19,793 nucleotides of DNA from contig CBFGTA010000034.1 of assembly GCA_965651595.1 (NCBI GenBank), forward strand, positions 1 through 19,793, in the 5' to 3' direction. Below the pieces are notes generated by a model, which was given only the letters and a program-made list of their open reading frames with translations, was not told the origin of the DNA and did not search any database. Position 1 is the stretch's first letter, and the number at the start of each line of letters is the position of its first letter. The translations under genes were made by a program, and so were the position numbers. Positions 1-7,847 of the stretch are shown here, one piece after another. This DNA is from CBFGTA01 sp965651595. GTDB taxonomy: Bacteria; Actinomycetota; Actinomycetes; S36-B12; UBA10799.

Positions 1-3000
1 GTTGCAAGCCCGTGGTCAAGTCCTCAGCCGTCGGTTTCACAACCAGTGCGAGAGGTGATCGGAAAGTCATCATTCGATCGCGGCCTGGTGCGGTTCTCGG
101 CCGTTCTGCTGCGAGACGGTCGACCGCGCATCGTCACTCGATCCGTCGCATCGCGTTCGGAGGCCAGGGACACTGTCCGACGATGGCAGAAACGCGACAA
201 CGTGCTTTCGGTGGAACGGGTGCGCCGAGTCACCATTGTTGGCAACAGCCCGACCGAGCTTGCTCCATCGCCCGTGACACCTCAGGCTCCTCTGGTGGGC
301 TCGCAACAGGCGACTCCGAGCGATCCGCTGTGGGACTCGCTCTGGGGACTGCATCGACTCCAAGCACCCCAGGTATGGCAACTCGCCCAAGGCGACGGAG
401 TGTCAGTGGCCGTGATTGACACGGGAGTGGCTAGTCACCCCGATTTGGCCGGACGGGTGCGCCCCGGTGCCGACTTCTCGGGCGCGGGCGGTAACGGCCG
501 CAATGACGGACACGGCCATGGAACCCACGTTGCCGGAACGGTCGCTGCCGTTCTCGATAACAACATCGGAATCGCCGGAATGGCCCCGCGAGCGGACATC
601 ATCCCCATCAAGGCTCTTGGCGACGATGGCACTGGGCCTTCCTCGGGTGTGGCCGAAGGAATCATCTGGGCAGCGGACCAGGGCGCTGACATCATGAACC
701 TGAGCCTCGGCGGGGCGAGTCCGATGGAGAGCGTGCGCATCGCGATTGACTACGCCGCGACGCAGGGAAGCATGATCGTGGCGGCGGCTGGCAACAACGG
801 CCCCAACGCGAGTCCCGGCTACCCAGCGGCCTACCCCAGTACCCTCGCTGTTGCGGCGACCGACTCCGCTGACCGGATTGCTCCCTTCTCCAGCCACGGC
901 GACTATGTGGAACTTGCCGCACCGGGAGTAGCCATCAACTCCACTCATCTCGGAGGCCAGTACCGCATTCTCAACGGGACTTCCATGGCTGCTCCCCACG
1001 TGGCAGCGATCGCGGCACTGGTTGTGGGGCGTGGCCGCGACCTCGGTGTGGCTACTGATGTTCGCGCCCTGCTGTCGACGACCGCCGACGATTTGGGTCC
1101 CACGGGTTGGGACCGAGCATTCGGCCGCGGGCTGGTCAATCCGCTGCGCGCGCTGGCATCACTGACTGACAATGGCGATGCTCCGCCAGCCCCGACGGGC
1201 GTGACAGTGTCGTCGCCGGCTCAAGACCGACTCCGGATCGAGTGGGACTATGACGACTCCGCAATTGTTCCCAACTCGTTCCAGGTCGAGGGGCCCCAGG
1301 GTGTCACCTGCACTGCCCCCGGCACTCAACGGGCGTGCGAGGTATGGAACCTCACTCCCGACACGGACTACACCGTTCAGGTTCGCACGATCTCCGTGTG
1401 GGGGATGTTGTCCGAACTAAGCCAGCCAGCCACCGGGCGCACCAAGCCGCGCCAAGACCGGGCCGGGGATACGCTGGCTGAGCGCACTCCTATGGGATCG
1501 GACTGGGTCGAAGAAGACTTCATCGATTCCGCCCAGGACCGAGATTTCTGGAGCATCACTGTCACTGAGTCGGGTCGCTATCGAGTTGCCTTTACGAATC
1601 TGCGCGCCACCTACGACCTGAAGATCATGGACATGGCGAAAGGGTCGAGCCCTATTGCCTACCGTGCGTTCGGGCCCACTCAAGATCGTCGAGTCGATGT
1701 CCACCTGGAGCCCGGTGAGTACGCAATCTCGGTGACCCCGTGGAGTACGTCGGCTGTCAATTGCGGAAATCCCGACCACCCGGGCTGCTACTTCACCGCC
1801 CACCCGTACCACCTCGCCGTCACCTCAGGCGTTCCGACGCCGGACCCGAGTGCGCAGGTTCCGGCTCGCGCCAAACAGGGTGAAGGGGGATCGGCTCGCG
1901 CCACTGCCGAAGCTCTGCCCGTCGTCAACAGCGCCATATCGTCAGCCCTGCCAGCCGACGGCAGCTTCGACCGCTGGTGGACTTTCCGTCTCACCGAGGA
2001 GCAGGAGGTTCGGGTCCATGCCGCCGCTGGGGCTGGTGGTCCAGCGCCTGGAAGCTCGGCCTATCGTTTGGGCGAAATTGACATCGAGGTATATGACGGT
2101 GACGGCAAGTTCGTGGCTGGCAGCTTCGCTAGCCAGGATAATCGCGAGCTAGCCGTAGCCGATTTGAAGGCAGGCACGTACTCCATCCGGGTACTGCGCT
2201 ACTACGGGGAGTGGTCTGAGCGCACCTACCGACTATGGGCAACCCTAGCTGACGGCTCGCCCTTGCCCGGCCCGGAAGACCAATCCGGTGATGGCGACTC
2301 CATGGAGACGGCTCGACCCATTGCTCCAGGCGCTGCCGTCAACCGTCTTCTACTCGCTACGAATGCCCAGCACTGGTGGTCGTTCGACGTTCAAGGCCAC
2401 GTGCGGGCGGAGGCTGTCTTGGACCAGCTACCGGCTGACTACGACCTGGAGTTGTGGGATTCGAACGACGTCATCGTTGGCAGCTATCGGACAGGCAACC
2501 GCGACGAATCCATCACCAGGCCGTTGCCACCGGGACGCTACTTCCTTCGGGTCACGTCCTACGACGGCTCATCCCACACCCACCCTTACCGCTTGCGCTT
2601 GGATCTGGAAGCCATAGAAGCCCCCGACCCAATCCCAACCCCAACACCGACACCGACCCCGACACCGACCCCGACACCGACCCCAGCACCGACCCCAGCA
2701 CCGACCCCAACACCAACACCAACACCGACCCCGGCACCGACCCCAGCACCAGCACCGACACCGACACCTCCGCCTGGTGAGGCGCCTAGGTTCGACCTGC
2801 CGGGTGACTCGCGGGCGGGAGCCGCTCCTCTCGGGGATGACTGGACGGCACGGGCGGTGATGCGGCGCGCGGGAGATGAGCATTGGTGGACTGTGGTGGC
2901 CCCGGCCGCCGGAACTTACACGGTTCGCCTACACGAGCTTCCCTCGCCCTACGGGCTCGGGATCTCCTACCCGGGAGGTAGTCGATCAACCCTTAACAGC

Positions 3001-3471
3001 AGTCTCAGCGACCGCGTGCTGGAGCGCCAGCTCGCTGCGGGCCAACGTCTTGACATCCGCGTGTGGGCTGATGGCGGTCAGCTCTCGTTGAGTCATCCCT
3101 ACCGGGTCACGGTCACGTCTCGCCCCCTGACGGCTCAGCGAGCAGTGACTGCGCGGGGGCTGAACCAACAGTTCCTTCGTGCGTCGCGCAGCGACTTCAA
3201 ACGCTCGCGTCTCGCCGTGCTGGCACCCGGAGTCATCAAGCGCGCCGATACTCGTCAAGCCGCGCAACGGTGGGCCGATCGCCGGGCGGTGCCGGTGCTC
3301 CTCACTGCGCGCCACACACCGAGCCGGGCGGTACGCAAGGAACTGCGCCGACTCAAAGTCAAGCGGATTGTGCTGGTGGGAACTCCAGCGGAAATCTCGA
3401 ACCGACAGGTCCGCAAGCTACGGAAACAAGGATTCACGATCGTGCGAATCAATCCCGGCACGCTGCGCTGA
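1..3471 (+). CDS. Secreted subtilisin-like (S8) serine protease with FnIII, PPC-like repeats, Pro-Thr linker and cell-wall-binding C-terminus; 5' partial
   Basis: The frame is open from base 1 and no signal peptide is visible, so the start lies upstream; the GTG at 46 has no ribosome site. Residues are numbered from that GTG. Residues 14-66 look like an I9-type propeptide. The S8 domain (about 95-372) has Asp125 (VAVIDTGV), His158 (HGTHVAGT), oxyanion Asn250 (AAAGN) and Ser313 (GTSMAAPH), so it should be active. A fibronectin III-like domain follows (378-468), then three beta-rich units resembling bacterial pre-peptidase C-terminal domains (about 471-593, 612-733, 748-855), a Pro-Thr/Ala linker (863-909) and a fourth such unit (about 915-1025). 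The last 100 or so residues resemble one cell wall binding repeat 2 (PVLLTARHTPS, then KRIVLVGTPAEIS). No LPXTG signal or C-terminal membrane segment is seen, so wall attachment would be non-covalent. Substrate unknown. The catalytic domain is very secure; the repeat assignments are by pattern. Confidence 0.93.
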   Translation, partial: VASPWSSPQPSVSQPVREVIGKSSFDRGLVRFSAVLLRDGRPRIVTRSVASRSEARDTVRRWQKRDNVLSVERVRRVTIVGNSPTELAPSPVTPQAPLVGSQQATPSDPLWDSLWGLHRLQAPQVWQLAQGDGVSVAVIDTGVASHPDLAGRVRPGADFSGAGGNGRNDGHGHGTHVAGTVAAVLDNNIGIAGMAPRADIIPIKALGDDGTGPSSGVAEGIIWAADQGADIMNLSLGGASPMESVRIAIDYAATQGSMIVAAAGNNGPNASPGYPAAYPSTLAVAATDSADRIAPFSSHGDYVELAAPGVAINSTHLGGQYRILNGTSMAAPHVAAIAALVVGRGRDLGVATDVRALLSTTADDLGPTGWDRAFGRGLVNPLRALASLTDNGDAPPAPTGVTVSSPAQDRLRIEWDYDDSAIVPNSFQVEGPQGVTCTAPGTQRACEVWNLTPDTDYTVQVRTISVWGMLSELSQPATGRTKPRQDRAGDTLAERTPMGSDWVEEDFIDSAQDRDFWSITVTESGRYRVAFTNLRATYDLKIMDMAKGSSPIAYRAFGPTQDRRVDVHLEPGEYAISVTPWSTSAVNCGNPDHPGCYFTAHPYHLAVTSGVPTPDPSAQVPARAKQGEGGSARATAEALPVVNSAISSALPADGSFDRWWTFRLTEEQEVRVHAAAGAGGPAPGSSAYRLGEIDIEVYDGDGKFVAGSFASQDNRELAVADLKAGTYSIRVLRYYGEWSERTYRLWATLADGSPLPGPEDQSGDGDSMETARPIAPGAAVNRLLLATNAQHWWSFDVQGHVRAEAVLDQLPADYDLELWDSNDVIVGSYRTGNRDESITRPLPPGRYFLRVTSYDGSSHTHPYRLRLDLEAIEAPDPIPTPTPTPTPTPTPTPTPAPTPAPTPTPTPTPTPAPTPAPAPTPTPPPGEAPRFDLPGDSRAGAAPLGDDWTARAVMRRAGDEHWWTVVAPAAGTYTVRLHELPSPYGLGISYPGGSRSTLNSSLSDRVLERQLAAGQRLDIRVWADGGQLSLSHPYRVTVTSRPLTAQRAVTARGLNQQFLRASRSDFKRSRLAVLAPGVIKRADTRQAAQRWADRRAVPVLLTARHTPSRAVRKELRRLKVKRIVLVGTPAEISNRQVRKLRKQGFTIVRINPGTLR
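2632..2772 (+). repeat. Low-complexity Pro-Thr/Pro-Ala coding repeat
   Basis: This is an almost uninterrupted run of CCN-ACN and CCN-GCN codons built from short units such as ACACCG and ACCCCG. It encodes the flexible linker between the third and fourth beta-rich units of the protease. Such linkers usually span the cell wall. The short units make length change by replication slippage likely. Confidence 0.9.
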
Positions 3472-3526
3472 CACGTCGCCGTTGGCGCCCGGGACGGGCC
3501 GGACACCCCGACTACCGACCCCGCTG

Positions 3527-3553
3527 CTTGCACTCTCGGTAGGAGAGTGCCAA
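3527..3553 (+). promoter_or_regulatory. CIRCE operator 1 (HrcA site) upstream of groEL
   Basis: CTTGCACTC, nine bases, then GAGTGCCAA. Against the consensus arms TTAGCACTC and GAGTGCTAA the match is 7/9 and 8/9, with the exact N9 spacer. CIRCE is the operator of the heat-shock repressor HrcA, whose gene is not in this window. Confidence 0.82.
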
Positions 3554-3556
3554 CAT
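3528..3556 (+). promoter_or_regulatory. Candidate groEL promoter overlapped by CIRCE 1
   Basis: TTGCAC at 3528-3533 could be a -35 box, and CAACAT at 3551-3556, 17 bases downstream, could be a -10 box with the key A2 and T6. The upstream CIRCE copy covers the -35 box and the spacer and overlaps the start of the -10 box, which would let bound repressor exclude RNA polymerase. The spacing and position fit, but the -10 hexamer is imperfect. Confidence 0.4.
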
Positions 3557-3561
3557 ATGGG

Positions 3562-3588
3562 TTAGCACTCTCGCCCTTCGAGTGACAA
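3562..3588 (+). promoter_or_regulatory. CIRCE operator 2 (HrcA site) upstream of groEL
   Basis: TTAGCACTC (perfect left arm), nine bases, then GAGTGACAA (7/9 against GAGTGCTAA). It begins 35 bases after the first copy and lies about 135 bases before the groEL start codon. Two CIRCE copies before a hsp60 gene are known from other actinobacteria. Confidence 0.9.
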
Positions 3589-3721
3589 ACCCGGTCGGTG
3601 AGAGTGGAACTGGTCACCAGTGAGGGTGTTTCGGCTGTGAGAAAGGATCACTGTCGCGCACCCGGCCGTCGCGGGCGCTGGCTGACCCCCGAACCACCCA
3701 CTCTTGGGAGGAACCCAAACG

Positions 3722-5359
3722 ATGGCAAAGATCATCGCATTTGATGAGGAAGCACGACGCAGCCTCGAGCGCGGTATGAACCAGCTCGCTGACGCTGTGA
3801 AGGTCACCTTGGGGCCGAAGGGCCGCAACGTGGTGCTGGAGAAGAAGTGGGGAGCCCCCACCATCACCAATGACGGTGTCTCCATCGCCAAAGAGATCGA
3901 ACTAGAAGATCCGTACGAGAAGATCGGCGCCGAGCTCGTCAAGGAAGTAGCCAAGAAGACAGACGACGTGGCTGGCGACGGAACCACCACGGCGACGGTG
4001 CTGGCCCAGGCGCTCGTGCGCGAAGGCTTGCGCAACGTTGCCGCTGGCGCCAACCCGATGGCCCTCAAGCGAGGCATCGAGGCTGCTGCTGACGCGGTCG
4101 CCACCCAGTTGCTCGAAATGAGCAAGGAAGTGGAGACCAAGGATCAGATCGCAGCTACCGCTTCGATTTCGGCCGCTGACCCCCAGATCGGTGAAATCAT
4201 CGCCGAAGCTATGGAGAAGGTTGGCAAAGAGGGCGTCATCACCGTTGAGGAGAGCAACACTTTCGGACTGGAGCTCGAGCTCACCGAAGGTATGCGCTTC
4301 GACAAGGGCTACATCTCGCCCTACTTCGTGACCGACCCCGAGCGCATGGAGACGGTTCTGGAAGATCCGTACATCCTGCTCGTGAACCAGAAGATCAGCA
4401 ACGTCAAAGACATGTTGCCGGTACTGGAGAAAGTCATGCAGTCAGGCAAGCCGCTCATGATCTTGGCGGAAGACGTTGAGGGCGAAGCCCTCGCCACCCT
4501 GGTCGTCAACAAGATTCGCGGCACGTTCAAGTCGGTTGCTGTCAAGGCCCCTGGCTTCGGCGACCGCCGTAAGGCGATGCTGCAGGACATTGCGATCCTG
4601 ACCGGCGGCACCGTGATCAGCGAAGAGATCGGTCTCAAGCTTGAGAACACCGAACTCGAGTCGCTCGGTCGCGCCCGTAAGGTGGTCGTCACCAAGGACG
4701 AAGCCACCATCGTTGAAGGTGCCGGAGACGCCGACCAGATCAACGGACGGGTCAACCAAATCCGCGCCGAGATCGACAATTCGGATTCGGACTACGACCG
4801 CGAGAAGCTGCAGGAGCGTTTGGCGAAACTCGCTGGTGGCGTCGCCGTCATCAAGGCGGGCGCAGCCACCGAGGTCGAACTCAAGGAGCGCAAGCACCGC
4901 ATCGAAGATGCTGTGCGTAACGCCAAGGCTGCTGTGGAAGAGGGCATCGTCGCCGGTGGTGGCGTGGCACTCATCCAGGCTGGCAAGGCTGCCTTCGAGA
5001 AGCTCGAGCTAGAAGGCGAAGAAGCAACAGGTGCCAATATCGTCCGCGTGGCGATTGAAGCTCCTCTGAAGCAGATCGCCGTGAACGCCGGACTCGAAGG
5101 CGGAGTCGTGGCCGAGAAGGTGCGCGGACTCGACACCGGATGGGGCCTCAACGCCGCCACCGGCGAGTACGTCGACCTAGTGGCCGCTGGCGTCATTGAT
5201 CCAGCCAAGGTCACGCGTTCTGCTCTGCAGAATGCAGCGTCCATCGCGGCGCTGTTCCTCACCACTGAAGCAGTGGTGGCGGACAAGCCCGAGAAGGCCG
5301 CTCCGGCAATGCCCGGTGGCGACGGTGGAATGGGCGGCATGGGGGGCATGGACTTCTAG
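3722..5359 (+). CDS. groEL: Chaperonin GroEL (60 kDa, groEL2 type)
   Basis: The 545-residue product has the usual family length and is recognisable along its whole length (MAKIIAFDEEARR at the start; DDVAGDGTTTATVLAQ, including the ATP-site GDGTT, near residue 86). It ends in a GGM-type tail, GGMGGMDF, as in bulk GroEL2 proteins rather than His-rich GroEL1 tails. GroEL folds client proteins inside an ATP-driven double ring with GroES. The ATG at 3722 is chosen because GGGAGGAA lies 8 bases upstream; an in-frame TTG at 3704 is upstream of that site and is rejected. No groES adjoins, which is normal for the solitary second groEL of actinobacteria. Control is expected from HrcA through the two CIRCE copies, and a strong hairpin follows the gene. 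Confidence 0.98.
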   Translation: MAKIIAFDEEARRSLERGMNQLADAVKVTLGPKGRNVVLEKKWGAPTITNDGVSIAKEIELEDPYEKIGAELVKEVAKKTDDVAGDGTTTATVLAQALVREGLRNVAAGANPMALKRGIEAAADAVATQLLEMSKEVETKDQIAATASISAADPQIGEIIAEAMEKVGKEGVITVEESNTFGLELELTEGMRFDKGYISPYFVTDPERMETVLEDPYILLVNQKISNVKDMLPVLEKVMQSGKPLMILAEDVEGEALATLVVNKIRGTFKSVAVKAPGFGDRRKAMLQDIAILTGGTVISEEIGLKLENTELESLGRARKVVVTKDEATIVEGAGDADQINGRVNQIRAEIDNSDSDYDREKLQERLAKLAGGVAVIKAGAATEVELKERKHRIEDAVRNAKAAVEEGIVAGGGVALIQAGKAAFEKLELEGEEATGANIVRVAIEAPLKQIAVNAGLEGGVVAEKVRGLDTGWGLNAATGEYVDLVAAGVIDPAKVTRSALQNAASIAALFLTTEAVVADKPEKAAPAMPGGDGGMGGMGGMDF

Positions 5360-5385
5360 TCCTCTCGCACCACCATCATCTCGAT

Positions 5386-5437
5386 ACGCATTCGGTGGGT
5401 CGGCACTGCTACGGCGGTGCCGACCCACCGAATGCGT
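5386..5437 (+). terminator. Strong intrinsic-type terminator hairpin after groEL
   Basis: A perfect 21-base inverted repeat (5386-5406 with 5417-5437) extends inward by T-G, G-C and C-G pairs to a TACG tetraloop, giving about 24 stem pairs. It starts 26 bases after the groEL stop. The base run after it is TTAATTCGC, not a T tract, so it is a hairpin-only terminator of the sort common in GC-rich actinobacteria. Confidence 0.85.
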
Positions 5438-5507
5438 TAATTCGCGGCCAGGTGTATCGCAAGCCCGGTTGGGGGAACGTCACCGGTCACCGAGGTGGTC
5501 GGTGAAC

Positions 5508-5513
5508 TAGAGT
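5508..5513 (+). promoter_or_regulatory. -10-like hexamer TAGAGT, leaderless layout
   Basis: TAGAGT ends 6 bases before the GTG at 5520, so transcription would begin at the start codon. No Shine-Dalgarno site precedes this GTG. The spacing also favours 5520 over the overlapping out-of-frame GTG at 5518. Confidence 0.5.
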
Positions 5514-5519
5514 CGCCGT

Positions 5520-6014
5520 GTGAGCTTCGCGTGGCAGCCCGGTGAATGGACAATCCAAGAACGAGCCTCGGACATATCCATTGAGACCAGTCGAGTGGGA
5601 TTCTTGCGGATTCATGCCACTGCGCCCATCACTGGTGGTCAGTTGACTATCAGTGACGACGAGGTGGTTATGAACTTTGGGGTCGCCATCAATGAGGTTC
5701 GCACCAGCAGTCACATCCTCGATCCGGAAGTCCGGTCGCTCGTCAACGGTCATTCCGACGGAATCTTGCGGTTCAGCGGGCAAGGCCGAACTGCCCCCGC
5801 TGCGGTCGACTTGATCGGAAAGAGTCAGGCTGGCGATGTTGTTGTGGACCTCGCGCTGAAAGCCACTCCGCATGACGACGCACACCGGCCAGCCTTAGCT
5901 GTGGCGGGCGAGAGCCATTTCGAGAACATCCACTTGCCGCTGCCGGGACTGGGGGACATTCGCCGCATCACAGTGACGATCACAGGACTGCTCGACCTGC
6001 AGAGTGTCAGCTAG
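5520..6014 (+). CDS. YceI-like domain protein
   Basis: The 164-residue protein has the layout of the YceI lipocalin-like family: a Trp-led first strand (WTIQERASDISI), an FLRIHAT segment, VVMNFGVAINEVRTSSHILD, then VRSLVNGHSDGILRFSGQ, and alternating beta strands to the C-terminus. YceI proteins form a beta barrel that binds long isoprenoid or similar lipids, and many roles remain unknown. There is no signal peptide or membrane segment, so this copy is probably cytoplasmic, as with several actinobacterial members. The GTG start is supported by the TAGAGT hexamer 6 bases upstream. The gene is separated from groEL by the strong hairpin and ends 13 bases from the convergent cspB. The family call rests on pattern similarity only. 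Confidence 0.6.
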   Translation: MSFAWQPGEWTIQERASDISIETSRVGFLRIHATAPITGGQLTISDDEVVMNFGVAINEVRTSSHILDPEVRSLVNGHSDGILRFSGQGRTAPAAVDLIGKSQAGDVVVDLALKATPHDDAHRPALAVAGESHFENIHLPLPGLGDIRRITVTITGLLDLQSVS

Positions 6015-6027
6015 CTGAGGGAGCCAC

Positions 6028-6417
6028 TCACGGCTCGATGTCGTCGGCCACCGCTCGCAGCACCTTCGCGACCGCAGCCGCTTTAGCGTCGTCGGGGTAC
6101 CGGCCGCGTCGCAGACCGTTAGACACCCCGTCGAGTAGCTTGATGACGTCTTCTACCACCGATGCCATGTCTTCAGCAGGTTTGCGCATGGCCTTCGACA
6201 GGCTGGGAGCGGTCTCCAGGACTACGACGCTCAGTGCCTGCAGACCCTTGCGCCCGTCCACCACGCCGAACTCGACTCGGGTGCCGGGCTTGAGCGCGTC
6301 GACGCCGGCCGGCAGGGCGCTGGCATGCATGAATACTTCCTCGCCATCTTCGGTGGCTAGAAAGCCGAACCCGCGCTCGCTGTCGTACCACTTCACGCGT
6401 CCTGTGGGCACTGTCAT
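6028..6417 (-). CDS. cspB: Cold-shock domain protein with C-terminal tail (CspB type)
   Basis: The 129-residue product begins with a full cold-shock domain (1-68): GRVKWYDSERGFGFL holds RNP1 and EVFMHAS holds RNP2. A tail of about 60 residues follows, ending GRYPDDAKAAAVAKVLRAVADDIEP. This matches the long mycobacterial CspB class (from memory Rv0871, with the same GRYPD segment) rather than the classical 67-residue CspA. It probably binds single-stranded RNA or DNA as a chaperone. The ATG at 6417 is chosen because GAAGGAGG precedes it and the fold starts there; the longer open frame upstream is not protein-like. The gene is convergent with the YceI-like gene. The 140 bases upstream contain a possible leader with a TATGGT motif but nothing firm. 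Confidence 0.93.
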   Translation of the reverse strand: MTVPTGRVKWYDSERGFGFLATEDGEEVFMHASALPAGVDALKPGTRVEFGVVDGRKGLQALSVVVLETAPSLSKAMRKPAEDMASVVEDVIKLLDGVSNGLRRGRYPDDAKAAAVAKVLRAVADDIEP

Positions 6418-6557
6418 CGCCTCCTTCACGGTCCATCGTGCTTGATGCGGTTGCTCCAAAAGCCACACCATACGCTGCAAACGCCGTAACCGCACCTTTG
6501 AATGCCAAGTGCCTGCCGGGCAGACAGTCAGTTGGTGTCCCTTGGCGGCCAGAAACG

Positions 6558-7448
6558 TCAACCAGACGCGGGGCCCGAACCAACGACTCGCAGCGGCAGC
6601 AGGTTCATCGACCCGGATGCGAACCCAGCAGGATTGATGCGGACCTGCGCGAATCCGCAATCGGTTAGCCGTTCGGTGATTCGGCCGCTGATAGCGGGGA
6701 GCCGATCCACCCATTCGACATCGACGTCGACCCGAGCTCGATCGTCACCGAGATCACGAACGCGCAGGTTGCGGACGGGAATGTCTACCTGGTCGAACAG
6801 CTGTCGCAGTCCAGTTTCGGCGGCATCCACGCGACGCAGACCGGCTGCGGTCACTGGCACTCCGTGCGCGATGCGGCTGGCCAAACATGCCGATTGCGGC
6901 TTATCGGCGACGCTGAGGCCCCAGTGGCGGGCAACGCGACGCACTTGCTCCTTCGAAATTCCGGCATCGGCCAAGGGGGTGCGGGCTCCGGCAGAGTCGG
7001 CCGCAGCTATCCCCGGTCGGTGGGGATCTTGGCGATCGTCAGCGTTTGTTCCGGTAACGACGGTGGTGTGGTCGCGGTCGTAGTTTGGCTGCCGCGACTG
7101 AAACTGGGCGATTACGGCCATCAGTTCAGACTTGCAGTGTGCACATCGGTCGCGGCCGTTCGTCCGATAACCACGCCGTTCTAGCTCTTGACCGGCGAGC
7201 AGTTGGAAGGCCACCCCACATTCGGCGGCGAACCGTTCAGCCAGGGCGATGTCGGTGGTTGGAACGGCAGGTGAAGACACCATGACAGCCAGCACGTTCT
7301 CGCGAGGCCGTACGCGAGTGGCTGCGGCGAGAACGACGCCGCTGTCGACTCCCCCGGAGAATGCCACCACGATCCGCCGATTGGCGAGCCGATCAAAGAC
7401 CGCCAGCAACTGATCCGACGGGTCTTCGTTGTCAGTGAGCGAACTCAC
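6558..7448 (-). CDS. larE: LarE-like ATP-dependent sulfur transferase
   Basis: The 296-residue protein has an N-type PP-loop, AFSGGVDSG (residues 29-37), a RCAHCK motif (Cys102, Cys105), DDRQDPHRPG near 137-146, and KPQSACLASRI with Cys188, the site equivalent to the sulfur-donating cysteine of LarE. LarE activates the nicotinate-derived ring by AMPylation and inserts sulfur during synthesis of the nickel-pincer cofactor of lactate racemase. The three cysteines suggest the iron-sulfur, catalytic sort of LarE rather than the single-cysteine sacrificial sort; that is inference. The GTG at 7448 overlaps the stop of the upstream gene (GTGA), which fixes the start; the longer open frame is a shadow. 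No larA, larB or larC is in the window, so the true substrate is open. Confidence 0.88.
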   Translation of the reverse strand: MSSLTDNEDPSDQLLAVFDRLANRRIVVAFSGGVDSGVVLAAATRVRPRENVLAVMVSSPAVPTTDIALAERFAAECGVAFQLLAGQELERRGYRTNGRDRCAHCKSELMAVIAQFQSRQPNYDRDHTTVVTGTNADDRQDPHRPGIAAADSAGARTPLADAGISKEQVRRVARHWGLSVADKPQSACLASRIAHGVPVTAAGLRRVDAAETGLRQLFDQVDIPVRNLRVRDLGDDRARVDVDVEWVDRLPAISGRITERLTDCGFAQVRINPAGFASGSMNLLPLRVVGSGPASG

Positions 7449-7747
7449 TGACCCCCTTGCATCTTGCGCATCTCGGCCTCGACGTCGCTGTCGGTAATCG
7501 GCTTGTTGCCGGGGCCGAAGGCGCTCCACCCCGAAACGACGACGCCAATCCCAATCCCGAACATCGCCCACGCTGGCCAGAAGTATCCACCGCCGGACAA
7601 GGCCCACACCACGGTGGTGATTGCCCCAACGAACACCCACACCGCCACCATGCCCCAGAAGCTCTGGCGTGCCTTCAGGCGCTGTCGGGCCGCCTTGCGC
7701 AGTTCCTTGTCCGCTTGCGGATCGCCCGCCGCTGAGTTGTCGCTCAT
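7445..7747 (-). CDS. 2TM domain membrane protein
   Basis: The 100-residue protein has a charged N-terminus (RKAARQRLKARQSFWGM), two hydrophobic segments (about 31-50 and 56-73) joined by SGGGYFWPAW, and a short charged C-terminus. Order, length and the Trp/Phe-rich turn fit the 2TM domain family (PF13239), which has no known function but often accompanies transcription regulators or sensor kinases. Its stop overlaps the larE start by 4 bases, so the two are probably translated together. The ATG at 7747 lacks a clear Shine-Dalgarno site but has TACCCT 7 bases upstream. Confidence 0.8.
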   Translation of the reverse strand: MSDNSAAGDPQADKELRKAARQRLKARQSFWGMVAVWVFVGAITTVVWALSGGGYFWPAWAMFGIGIGVVVSGWSAFGPGNKPITDSDVEAEMRKMQGGQ

Positions 7748-7754
7748 GATTGTC

Positions 7755-7760
7755 AGGGTA
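7755..7760 (-). promoter_or_regulatory. -10-like hexamer TACCCT, leaderless layout (2TM-larE)
   Basis: On the minus strand TACCCT ends 7 bases before the ATG at 7747. This would start the 2TM-larE transcript at, or within a base of, the initiation codon. No -35 box was recognised. Confidence 0.42.
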
Positions 7761-7834
7761 CGCCGCGAATAGTGCAGAAGCACGTTGTCGACCCGCACTT
7801 GCAGATTTCGCCGATTCGAGGTGGCGGAGTGGGG

Positions 7835-7840
7835 TAATGT
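7835..7840 (+). promoter_or_regulatory. -10-like hexamer TAATGT, leaderless layout (XPB partner)
   Basis: TAATGT ends 7 bases before the ATG at 7848. It shares the 100-base divergent gap with the TACCCT hexamer of the opposite gene. It supports the ATG at 7848 over the upstream in-frame start at 7785. Confidence 0.45.
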
Positions 7841-7847
7841 TGTACGG

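Noticed and set aside
46..48. GTG at 46 as the true start of the protease
   Set aside because: No ribosome site or signal peptide, and the frame is open back to base 1, so the start is probably upstream of the window.
2632..2772. CRISPR or satellite array
   Set aside because: There are no spacers; it is a coding Pro-Thr low-complexity run in frame with the protease.
4321..5428. Several long minus-strand open frames opposite groEL
   Set aside because: They are antisense shadows of a high-GC gene; the translations are Ser/Arg/Ala-rich with no family features.
6021..6036. GAGCC/GGCTC hairpin between the YceI-like gene and cspB as a bidirectional terminator
   Set aside because: The stem is only 5 pairs and overlaps the end of cspB; too weak to call.
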